Assembly: GCA_016839845.1 (NCBI GenBank) | Contig: JAEOTL010000060.1 | Coordinates: 1-30,145, forward strand | DNA from: Promethearchaeota archaeon | GTDB lineage: Archaea; Asgardarchaeota; Lokiarchaeia; Sigynarchaeales; SOKP01 | Direction of reading: 5' to 3' | DNA length: 30,145 bases | In this document: one piece after another, positions 23,055-30,145 of the stretch | Position numbering within the stretch: the first letter of the stretch is position 1 | Layout of the letters: each line of letters opens with the position of its first letter | Position numbers and translations under genes: made by a program | The notes under the pieces: model-generated | The model's database searches: none | Seen by the model: the letters and a program-made list of their open reading frames with translations, nothing else | What the model was told of the DNA's origin: nothing

Positions 23055-24752
23055 TTATTTCTTCCTTAAAGCAGCAGCATCTGCAACCCTTTGCGTCCAC
23101 GAGGACAATACATCTCTGTCTACTTCTACGTTGATAATTGATGGTTTTCTATTGGCTGTCGCACGTTTGATAGCGGGTACTATTTGTTCTGGATCACGAA
23201 CTAATTCACCATGACCTCCCCATATCGCGGTCATCAATTCATATTTTCGAATTTTACCTTCAACATCCAGAAGTTCTGTATTACAATGACCAAATGATTC
23301 GACTTCTTCAGGTGTGTTGATCTTTTCTTCTAATCGAATCATCCCCCATGCTGCGTCATTAGAAATGACGACCACAGCTGGAATCCCAAGTCTTGCCATC
23401 GTATCCATCTCCATAGCATAAAATCCAAAACTACCATCACCTGTTAGAAGTAAAACGGGTTTATGATTAGCAACCCATGCCCCTATAACTTGACCTGGAC
23501 CCATCCCTATCATACCACTAGGACCAGCGGTATAAATTTGACCTGGGCGATGTGCTGTCACAGTACCAGAGTCCCATACATGTACACCTATGTCACCACC
23601 ATCTATTACAAAGTTCCATTCCCTACCTTCCTCAGCTAGAAATTTAGCTACTTCAAATACCAAACGTGATGGATGAATTGGACTTCCTTTTGTTCGACAT
23701 TTTTCTGGTAGGTTCTCAAAAAGATTGCTTTTCGGTGGACCAACCCAAGAAGCTGCTATTGGTTTATCTTGTCTTTTTTTAACTGCGTTTAACAATTGTT
23801 TTGCTACAGCTCCGGCACCTCCTATAATACCAATATCCGCTGGAAGATTGAAGCCTATTTGTTTTGGATCTATATGAACCTGAATAACTTTTGCATCTGG
23901 TGGAATTAATCGAGTGAATCCCCTTCCCAAATTAAATCTATATCCAAAACTCAACACCAAATCTGCTCGCCATATTTCACTTGATTTTAATAAATTATTT
24001 TCATATTCACTTCCAAATAATCCTTTACAGGCAATTCCCGCGCTTAGAGGCATTTTCAAATAATCAGATAGAGCTTTAATATCATGTGCATGATCACCTA
24101 TATTAAATCGAGCTCCATCGCCAATAATTGCGGTTGGACGTTTAGCATTTATAAGAAGATCAGCAGCAGTTTCAATTAAATTAACATTTCCATATGGTAT
24201 TGCTTTTGCTCGATAATTAACAGGAAATTCGACTTCTTCTTCGTTAACTATCCCATGGGCAATATCTACAGGAACTTCAAGATAAACTGGACCTGGTGTT
24301 CCATCCATAGCGTTACGAAATGCCATCGCAACAAAATACGGTATACTGGCTATACTAGTGATCCTATGAGCCCATTTGGAACAAGTCTCCTGAACCTTTA
24401 GAGTTGGTTGGTCCTGTAATTCACCCTTCCTCATACCACCCATAGATGCAGCACCGCCAATATGTATAATTGGCATACAACATGCTTCCGCCTCCAGCAT
24501 CCCCGCAACTGTATTTAACACACCCGGACCCGCAGTAGTCACAACAACAACGGGTTTCCCTGAAGCACGTGCACATGCAATAGCCGCATACATTGCTGCA
24601 CACTCATGACGCATGTCGGTAATTTCAATTCCCACTCTTCGCATTCCATGAAGAATCGGCATAATATGTCCACCAACTAAAGTAAACGCCTTTTCAACAC
24701 CTTCATTTGCTAATGCCTTGCCAAACAAGGCTCCACCATTAATTAATCCCAT
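23055..24752 (-). CDS. Thiamine-diphosphate enzyme of the acetolactate synthase / 2-hydroxyacyl-CoA lyase superfamily
   Basis: A 565-residue protein with the three-domain layout of ThDP decarboxylases and synthases. Residues 1-170 are the Pyr domain, with the activating Glu50 in MRHECAAMYAA. The central domain (~190-325) is Rossmann-like. The PP domain has the GDGSF motif (438-442), with Asn465/Asp466 completing Mg/ThDP binding. The region GPGVLNTVAGMLEAEACCMP followed by IIHIGG is reminiscent of acetolactate synthase and of oxalyl-CoA decarboxylase/2-hydroxyacyl-CoA lyase, and I cannot separate these by eye. No ALS regulatory subunit is nearby, and acyl-CoA genes surround it, so a catabolic lyase or decarboxylase is favoured over branched-chain amino acid synthesis (inference). 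GAGTGAG precedes the ATG. Confidence 0.88.
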   Translation of the reverse strand: MGLINGGALFGKALANEGVEKAFTLVGGHIMPILHGMRRVGIEITDMRHECAAMYAAIACARASGKPVVVVTTAGPGVLNTVAGMLEAEACCMPIIHIGGAASMGGMRKGELQDQPTLKVQETCSKWAHRITSIASIPYFVAMAFRNAMDGTPGPVYLEVPVDIAHGIVNEEEVEFPVNYRAKAIPYGNVNLIETAADLLINAKRPTAIIGDGARFNIGDHAHDIKALSDYLKMPLSAGIACKGLFGSEYENNLLKSSEIWRADLVLSFGYRFNLGRGFTRLIPPDAKVIQVHIDPKQIGFNLPADIGIIGGAGAVAKQLLNAVKKRQDKPIAASWVGPPKSNLFENLPEKCRTKGSPIHPSRLVFEVAKFLAEEGREWNFVIDGGDIGVHVWDSGTVTAHRPGQIYTAGPSGMIGMGPGQVIGAWVANHKPVLLLTGDGSFGFYAMEMDTMARLGIPAVVVISNDAAWGMIRLEEKINTPEEVESFGHCNTELLDVEGKIRKYELMTAIWGGHGELVRDPEQIVPAIKRATANRKPSIINVEVDRDVLSSWTQRVADAAALRKK

Positions 24753-24880
24753 TTTTTCTCACTCAATTTTTATTAAATTCTTCAGTAGCTCGAATATATC
24801 TTAAAAATGATCTTACTGGGTGGAAAAATAATCAAACATTAAAAAAAATTTTTAAAGTGAAAAATAAGTTAATTTAAGAT

Positions 24881-25783
24881 TTATTTATTTTTTTTTTTCT
24901 CTTGGAGTGCTCTTTCTAGCAGTTGAGAACTATATTCTCTCAACTGGAATACATTTGAAGGTTCCTCTAAAGGATTTATAATGCGACTGAGAAAAGAAAA
25001 ACCGTTTATTAACCTCTCTCTCAATGAAGCTCCTATATGATCAGCACCATATACATATCTAAACTCATGAGGAATATTATTATCAAACAATAGTCGATGT
25101 AGAAATTCAGCTCCACGATAAAGACCATAAGTATCTTCTGTTCCTACCTCTATATATATCTTAATTCCAGATTCGCGTATTTTATCTGTGTTTTCTCGTA
25201 TAATATAGGCTGGATTATTTTTATTCCAATAAGATTCATCAATAGGTTTACCAAATATCCTTTCATAAAGCCATTCAGGCCTATAGAATTTATCTTCAAT
25301 CTCAACATCAGACCACTCGAAGGCAGGTTCAATACCCGGTTCAAATGCAACAATAGCACCAAACTTATCAATATTTTTTAATCCCATACGTAGCGACCCC
25401 ATCCCACCCATTGATACACCCCCTATAAACGTGTTTTCCACGTCAGTAGCAACACGGAACTCATTTTGAAGGTGAGGTAGCAACTCTTCAATAATAAAGG
25501 ATTCCCATCTCTCTGAACCATCTTTATAATCCATATAGAAACAACGGGCACATAATGGTGTAACAACAACCATCTCGGGTACAATATTTTGTTCCCACAT
25601 CTCCCATATTCGTGGTCCAGTGTTTTTAAGATGTTGATGTCTCAATGGACCACCCCCATGTAAAAAGAGCATTAAGGGATATTTCTCATTCGATGTATTA
25701 TATGACTTTGGGAATAAAACATCATACTGGATAGGCCCTGGAACTAGAGTAGTATCGATTTGAAAAGATTGCATATTTACCAT
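24881..25783 (-). CDS. Alpha/beta-hydrolase esterase (esterase D / PHB-depolymerase-like)
   Basis: A 300-residue alpha/beta hydrolase. The triad is visible: nucleophile Ser124 in GGVSMGGMG, Asp217 in GTEDTYGLY and His249 in GADHIGAS. LFLHGGG (39-45) supplies the oxyanion hole. There is no signal peptide, so it is intracellular. The C-terminus is Lys-rich (QEKKKNK) and encoded over a T-rich stretch. It starts 25 bases after the ADP-ribosylglycohydrolase-like gene and is probably in the same operon. The substrate is likely a small acyl ester or S-acyl thiol; which one is not visible. ATG 25783 has no clear ribosome binding site, and the ATG three codons later is an alternative. Confidence 0.88.
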   Translation of the reverse strand: MVNMQSFQIDTTLVPGPIQYDVLFPKSYNTSNEKYPLMLFLHGGGPLRHQHLKNTGPRIWEMWEQNIVPEMVVVTPLCARCFYMDYKDGSERWESFIIEELLPHLQNEFRVATDVENTFIGGVSMGGMGSLRMGLKNIDKFGAIVAFEPGIEPAFEWSDVEIEDKFYRPEWLYERIFGKPIDESYWNKNNPAYIIRENTDKIRESGIKIYIEVGTEDTYGLYRGAEFLHRLLFDNNIPHEFRYVYGADHIGASLRERLINGFSFLSRIINPLEEPSNVFQLREYSSQLLERALQEKKKNK

Positions 25784-25808
25784 AATATAATCAATTTTTT
25801 TTCTTATA

Positions 25809-27197
25809 CTATTTGATCTTTCTTAGCTCTTCGAAGCGAAGTGCTTGTGTGAGTGTTCTTTGACTTAAACTGAGCAACGATTTATCTGACCATTCTTTAA
25901 GACCTGGAATTATTTCTCCGCGAATAAAACGGTCTGCATATGATGGAATTAATTTCTGACCTAGGTATGCACCAAGAATGGCTCCTGCATTCCCTGCATT
26001 ACAATCGGTATCATATCCACATTCAGTACTAATACGAATTGTTTGCATAAAATCCCCATCTCCATATAATAAACCCATTACAATTGCACCATTATTGAAT
26101 AATGTATGAACATATTTACTTCTACGAATTGACTTTAACCTTTTTTCGAGCATAATCGGATAATCTTTTAATTTGGAAAGTGCGCTTGTTACCATATATT
26201 GTTCAAACTCCCAATATGAAACACTAATATCTCTATAAACTTTTCCCCAATCACTTGATTTAGGATTATTCATGAATTCCTTGATTATTGGATCTATGAA
26301 ACTAAAATATAATTCTATATCTTCCACTGAAATTGAATCAGTTAAAGAAGAATATTCTAACAAGACGGCTTTAATCCGTTTAATATCACTTATAATTGCT
26401 TCAGAACAAATCCCAATTTTATTAATTACCTGTAAAAATCCATCAAATTTTTCTTTCACTTCTTTAAAACCCTTGGAGTTTTCCGAATCAAGCTCCCTTC
26501 TAGAGAATTCTGATTCAGGGAAATTAATTTCTTCACTATATTCGTATGGGTTGTGTGTTATTGCAACTGAAATCATAGTCGAGATAAATAATTCTCCAAC
26601 AATTCCCACATCTCTATGAGCTATCAATGCATCCTGAAGTGATAAATCCAAGCATGGTTTTAATAAATTGAGGTCATCCTTGGAATTTCTATTTTCTTCT
26701 TTTATATTATACCACCCCCATGCGGGGAGTAACATTCCGTATAATTCTCCTTTCATTTGTGCCCCAATCCAGTCAGCATATTCATTTCCAAAAATTTTTC
26801 CATTATGTTCATAAGCATAATCCCCTGCGTGTTCCCAAGGAACTCCGTTTTTGGCATTTTCATATGCGGCTTTTTCTGCAGTAAATACATACTGAGGCAA
26901 TAAATATTTTAACCAATATGATCCAAGATACTCCGGTTCTAAAAGAGTTCCAGCTTTAAGTCTGTTTGCAAATTCATCATCACTTAATGCTTCCAAAGCT
27001 AAGATGGATATTAATTCATATTGTTCATCATCATTCACGGCTTGACTATGATGTGTGCTCCACCCGCTTAAAGGAGGGTACAAATTAGTAATGTAATTGC
27101 GATTTCTTCCCTCAACAGGCATTGCAAATGTACCACCCGCAATTTTTCCTATCCAGCTCCCCCAAATTTTTTCTAATAAAAAATCTTTATCAACCAT
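25809..27197 (-). CDS. ADP-ribosylglycohydrolase-superfamily protein with variant metal motifs
   Basis: A 462-residue member of the ADP-ribosylglycohydrolase (ARH/DraG) superfamily. The N-terminal WGSWIGKIAGGTFAMPVEG matches the family start, NDDEQYELI (55-63) replaces the canonical DDT-type first metal motif, and GYDTDCNAGNAGAILGA (394-410) replaces GDTDTNAA. The three main metal-binding acidic positions (Asp57 or Asp56, Asp396, Asp398) remain, but two threonines are lost. It is longer than DraG (~300), with an insertion at 165-330. Such longer variants exist in the family and may cleave other glycosidic bonds, so removal of ADP-ribose from proteins is uncertain. It is 9 bases downstream of the MBL hydrolase gene and 25 upstream of the esterase, probably one operon. 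Confidence 0.85.
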   Translation of the reverse strand: MVDKDFLLEKIWGSWIGKIAGGTFAMPVEGRNRNYITNLYPPLSGWSTHHSQAVNDDEQYELISILALEALSDDEFANRLKAGTLLEPEYLGSYWLKYLLPQYVFTAEKAAYENAKNGVPWEHAGDYAYEHNGKIFGNEYADWIGAQMKGELYGMLLPAWGWYNIKEENRNSKDDLNLLKPCLDLSLQDALIAHRDVGIVGELFISTMISVAITHNPYEYSEEINFPESEFSRRELDSENSKGFKEVKEKFDGFLQVINKIGICSEAIISDIKRIKAVLLEYSSLTDSISVEDIELYFSFIDPIIKEFMNNPKSSDWGKVYRDISVSYWEFEQYMVTSALSKLKDYPIMLEKRLKSIRRSKYVHTLFNNGAIVMGLLYGDGDFMQTIRISTECGYDTDCNAGNAGAILGAYLGQKLIPSYADRFIRGEIIPGLKEWSDKSLLSLSQRTLTQALRFEELRKIK

Positions 27198-27206
27198 AAT
27201 TATTTC

Positions 27207-28421
27207 TCATTTTTCCTTTAGTTTTTCATCTATAAATTTTTTATCTTTATCAATGTAATAAACCCACGCATTCCGAGACATTAAACATCTATCATCAGCA
27301 GCTATTTTTTTTAAAAGCTCAATCCGCAATTTCAGTGCTTCAAGATTTTCTGGATCTGCTTGAATTAAGACATCCAAGACTTCTAATGCAAGTTGAGCCT
27401 GATTTTGCTCTAAAAGTTCTTTTGTTCTCTTTAAGATCATATTTGGTTCACCAATTAATTTGAATATCTCACCCATAACTTCCTTTTCAGGTCTAGGAAG
27501 GAGATGTGCTGGGTTATCATCAAAGTAACCATGATACCAGCGATATACATTAAACACAAAGAATTCCGGTCTGGAATAGAGAGATCTTAAATACGGAATA
27601 TCCTTTAGGTGATCTGGTAGTTTAACTTCATGAATCATTTCCGTAATGTGTGTTCCTTTGTTGATATGCTCAACAACCTGGTCGTGAAGTGAATATATGG
27701 CTTCAATATTATAATCTAATACTTTCAATGCTTTCTCGCCTGTATAATAAAAAGCAGCCCCATTGGCGAAAAGGTGCTCAGGATTGAGAGCTCTTACATC
27801 TTCTAAAGCTCTTGCCCAATCTAACGCAAAACGAGTTGGTTTCCATGGATTACCTACATTAGGTAATCCCGCAATTATAAGGTCTCCGACAAACGCAGTC
27901 TTAATCTCAGGAACATAAACCCATACCGTATCATCAGTTTCTGCCCGAACAGCATGAAGTTCAAATGTTTTATCCCCTAGAGTAAAAGTCATATCCCCAA
28001 GAAAAGTTTTGGTAGGATATGTAAAATCTGCTCTTCTTTGAAACTCTGGGGTGTTAAACTGTACAGCACCAATATGGGCTCTATGAGGTGCTATTATTTT
28101 ATATTTTTCAAATCTATCTGGTAAATATTTACTCGCAATGATTTCTGGATTATCCTTTAAAAATGCTGAAGCTCCTCCGACATGATCCCCATGACCATGC
28201 GTGTAAATAATGTACTTTATTGGTCCTTTAATCTTTTCCAACACTTGTTTAGCAGCATCAACTCTAGAAAGCGTATCTATAAGAACTACTCCTTCATCCG
28301 TATCTACCCATGCCATACCAGCGATAGGTAATCGAGCAGTATGAACATCTTTAAGATCAGGTGGTTCCCTAAATTCAACCTCTTGAGCACCTATTACATG
28401 AATTCCCTTGGTTTCATTCAA
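27207..28421 (-). CDS. Metallo-beta-lactamase-fold hydrolase, alkyl-sulfatase-like
   Basis: A 404-residue protein. The two-metal motif HxHxDH is THGHGDHVGG with His75, His77, Asp79 and His80. Residues ~285-400 (NVYRWYHGYFDDNPAHLLP to the C-terminus) resemble the alkyl-sulfatase dimerisation domain of SdsA1/Bds1-type enzymes. The SCP2-like C-terminal domain of those sulfatases is missing. Hydrolysis of an organosulfate or another ester is a fair guess. TTG 28421 is the start, supported by AGGGGATTT just upstream; no in-frame ATG is close. It is first of the MBL-ARH-esterase group and follows the ketopantoate-reductase-like gene by 56 bases. It is cytoplasmic, with no signal peptide. Confidence 0.87.
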   Translation of the reverse strand: MNETKGIHVIGAQEVEFREPPDLKDVHTARLPIAGMAWVDTDEGVVLIDTLSRVDAAKQVLEKIKGPIKYIIYTHGHGDHVGGASAFLKDNPEIIASKYLPDRFEKYKIIAPHRAHIGAVQFNTPEFQRRADFTYPTKTFLGDMTFTLGDKTFELHAVRAETDDTVWVYVPEIKTAFVGDLIIAGLPNVGNPWKPTRFALDWARALEDVRALNPEHLFANGAAFYYTGEKALKVLDYNIEAIYSLHDQVVEHINKGTHITEMIHEVKLPDHLKDIPYLRSLYSRPEFFVFNVYRWYHGYFDDNPAHLLPRPEKEVMGEIFKLIGEPNMILKRTKELLEQNQAQLALEVLDVLIQADPENLEALKLRIELLKKIAADDRCLMSRNAWVYYIDKDKKFIDEKLKEK

Positions 28422-28477
28422 TTTAAAATCCCCTATCTAGTTTTTTTCAAGATAAGAATATAATTAATAGAAAAAAA

Positions 28478-29527
28478 TCATTTTTGGATTATAACTTTTT
28501 GAATTTCATCCCATACAACTTCTACTGATAAAGGTTGATATGGTACTTTTTTAAATTGTGCTTTCGAAAGTGCGTAAATCGTTCTATTAAACGGAATCTC
28601 AATATCTGCTGACTCTGCTAATTTTATTAGATATCCCGTCAACGATTCAAGCTCAGATTGATTTTTCTTTCGGTGTATCATATCTTGGGACATGCTATTA
28701 AACCAAGAATACTTAAGGTTCCTTCCGAAATTATTTATGACACTCGTTTTATCAAGATTTTTCCCATTTTCCATAACCTCCCAAGAAGGTAACCCCTTTA
28801 ATTTGTATTCTTTATATCCCACAGTTTTTACAACGTCAACACCTTCGAGGTATACATTCATAAATATATTCCAAAGCTTGAAGATAGCATCATCATCTTT
28901 CAGTTCTGAGCTGATAAGCGTGAATGTCGCATTTGAAAGATTTATTATTAATTTTGAATGAGCCGCATCTTGAAAATCTTCTGTCACTCTTGTTGGGATT
29001 CCAAGGTTTAATATTTTTGCAACTTTTTCAATAATATCGGAATTTTCATTATTAGGGTTACCTAAAGTCAGGTATCCTATTCCTCTTGTTCCAAAAATAC
29101 CAGGTTTTTCTATCCAACCAGATTGTACGACTACCGCATACACGATTTTCGTAAAGTATTTCGGAAATATATGCTGGTTTTCAAATCCATTTTGAAGTCC
29201 TACGATGATAGGATCTCCTAGTTTATCAGAAATATCCTTAGCTACACCTTCTAAGTCATAATTCTTTACTGTAACTACTACGATATCTACCTTAGGAACC
29301 TCATTTAAATCTTCAATAACATTTACTTTTATAGTTTCAATATCATCGCTTACTACATTTTTAAGAATTAATCCATTACTCTTTAGTGCCTTAGCACTGT
29401 CACCACGCGCTAATAAGTAAACATCACTATATTTTTGTGACAACCATCCTCCAAGAGTAGCTCCTATTCCACCAATCCCATAGATTACAACAGTTAAATT
29501 TTCATTAATTTGTTCCACTATAACCAA
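28478..29527 (-). CDS. Ketopantoate reductase (ApbA/PanE)-family dehydrogenase
   Basis: A 349-residue NAD(P)-dependent dehydrogenase. The Rossmann loop is GIGGIG at 17-22, VVTVKNYD (84-91) has the family Lys88, and GLQNGFEN (110-117) has the conserved Asn113. The C-terminal helical domain has AHSKLIINLSNA, corresponding to the catalytic-Lys helix. True PanE makes pantoate for CoA, but the superfamily also contains dehydrogenases of other 2-keto or 3-hydroxy acids, and no pantothenate genes are adjacent, so the substrate is open. The start is uncertain: TTG 29527 gives the longest form, GTG 29518 the next; AGGAGAT at 29552-29558 is too far upstream for either. It probably heads the minus-strand hydrolase operon. 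Confidence 0.88.
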   Translation of the reverse strand: MVIVEQINENLTVVIYGIGGIGATLGGWLSQKYSDVYLLARGDSAKALKSNGLILKNVVSDDIETIKVNVIEDLNEVPKVDIVVVTVKNYDLEGVAKDISDKLGDPIIVGLQNGFENQHIFPKYFTKIVYAVVVQSGWIEKPGIFGTRGIGYLTLGNPNNENSDIIEKVAKILNLGIPTRVTEDFQDAAHSKLIINLSNATFTLISSELKDDDAIFKLWNIFMNVYLEGVDVVKTVGYKEYKLKGLPSWEVMENGKNLDKTSVINNFGRNLKYSWFNSMSQDMIHRKKNQSELESLTGYLIKLAESADIEIPFNRTIYALSKAQFKKVPYQPLSVEVVWDEIQKVIIQK

Positions 29528-29646
29528 CTTTTTTTAGAAAGAAACTTAGTATCTCCTAATTGTTTAGAATTAGCTTGAAAACTTTAATAATTTTTCTCAA
29601 ATAAAACATCCTAAAAATTTTTGATATCTTATTATAATGAATAGCA

Positions 29647-30145
29647 TTAATCGATGACTAAGTTGATTCGGGGTTGAATGGTCGCATTGATGGTTTTGTC
29701 AAAAATTCCAATTCCTTTAACAAGGAGTTCCTGTTCCTTTGACAATGAGCTGTGATCAATTGGATTTCCTGAAAAAATTAAATTAGCAGGAATATAAATA
29801 GATCCACGATCGAAACGAGGCTCAACGCGAGCACTCCAAGCATCAGTTAAAGCAATGGGAATTTTGGAGATTTTATTATTTTTCATATAAAGGTAATACA
29901 ATCTAGGTAATTCAATTATGCTATCTGGAACTATAATAAACTGATTGTTGTTCAGATTTAGACCTTCTAATAATTTAAGATTAGAAAATGTTTTTGGTAA
30001 ATTTGTTATATTATTCGAAGCAAGACAAAGATGAGTTAAATTCTTAAGATTTGAAATCTCGGAGGGGAACTCTGATAAACCTAAATTAAATAGTGATAAG
30101 AGAATAATCTCCCCATTTAAAGCTATATAATGACAAGGAAATTTA
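29647..30145 (-). CDS. Leucine-rich-repeat protein, C-terminal part, cut by right window edge
   Basis: The frame is open from the right edge (last full codon at 30144) to the stop at 29647, giving about 166 residues of a longer protein. At least four LRR units of about 23 residues are readable, including EISNLKNLTHLCLASNNITN, then TFSNLKLLEGLNLNNNQ and SIIELPRLYYLYMKNNKI. They follow LxxLxLxxNxI with LP/VP spacers, as in bacterial-type and Asgard LRR proteins. A 70-residue non-LRR cap follows (ARVEPRFDRGS...TINATIQPRINLVID). It probably mediates protein-protein binding; partner and location are unknown. This gene is the best pointer to an Asgard host. An ATG at 29901 is internal and not the true start. 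Confidence 0.8.
   Translation of the reverse strand, partial: KFPCHYIALNGEIILLSLFNLGLSEFPSEISNLKNLTHLCLASNNITNLPKTFSNLKLLEGLNLNNNQFIIVPDSIIELPRLYYLYMKNNKISKIPIALTDAWSARVEPRFDRGSIYIPANLIFSGNPIDHSSLSKEQELLVKGIGIFDKTINATIQPRINLVID

Noticed and set aside
24841..24900. Poly-A/poly-T tracts as a transposon end or attachment site
   Set aside because: They are ordinary AT-rich spacer and the Lys-rich esterase C-terminus; no flanking direct repeats or integrase were found.
26272..26619. 115-codon open frame antisense to the ARH-like gene
   Set aside because: It lies inside a complete gene, is of low complexity, and has no ribosome binding site.

Overview
The window is an AT-rich, gene-dense chromosomal stretch that reads as archaeal. 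TATA-like boxes sit about 50-65 bases before several genes, Shine-Dalgarno sites have the form GAGTGA, GAAGTGA or GGTGA, and terminators are oligo-T. The right edge carries a leucine-rich-repeat protein of a kind common in Asgard (Lokiarchaeia-like) genomes. Asgard origin is an inference, because there is no rRNA or other marker gene here. No tRNA, rRNA, insertion sequence, CRISPR array or phage gene is visible, and no gene-free gap exceeds 300 bases.

Layout. 1-1561: the tail of a short-chain dehydrogenase (SDR) and an MFS transporter. 1716-4587 (+): two tandem crotonases followed by a UroD-fold methyltransferase-like protein. 4684-8241 (-): an Fe-S block with a two-module ferredoxin protein, a smaller ferredoxin, a Cys-containing protein of unknown function, and an aldo/keto reductase fused to ferredoxin and GyrI-like domains. 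8411-9067 (-): a carboxymuconolactone-decarboxylase-like protein. 9233-12459 (+): two more crotonases, a small SCP2-like protein and a second UroD-fold protein, so the crotonase-crotonase-UroD arrangement occurs twice. 12560-13612: an NPD/FabK-like flavoprotein. 13780-18107: a two-gene molybdoenzyme operon. 18183-19337: a serine-beta-lactamase-fold hydrolase. 19406-21880 (-): a thiolase and a second NPD flavoprotein. 22150-23043: an SDR. 23055-29527 (-): a ThDP enzyme, an alpha/beta esterase, an ADP-ribosylglycohydrolase-like protein, an MBL hydrolase and a ketopantoate-reductase-like protein. 29647 to the edge (-): the LRR protein.

How it fits together. Four crotonases, a thiolase, SDRs, two FabK/NPD flavoproteins, an SCP2-like protein and a ThDP lyase/synthase-type enzyme point to anaerobic acyl-CoA catabolism. 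Two UroD-fold proteins suggest methyl transfer, but no corrinoid protein is encoded nearby. Several ferredoxins and the molybdoenzyme could handle electrons. No CoA ligase, acyl-CoA dehydrogenase or dedicated 3-hydroxyacyl-CoA dehydrogenase is present, so the substrate cannot be named. The most striking gene is 16101-18107: a DmsB-type ferredoxin subunit whose third cluster motif is interrupted by a complete GltD-like FAD/NAD(P) oxidoreductase module. It lies beside a DmsA-type catalytic subunit that has lost the usual first cluster cysteine, and no membrane anchor subunit is present. This suggests a soluble NAD(P)H-linked molybdoenzyme.
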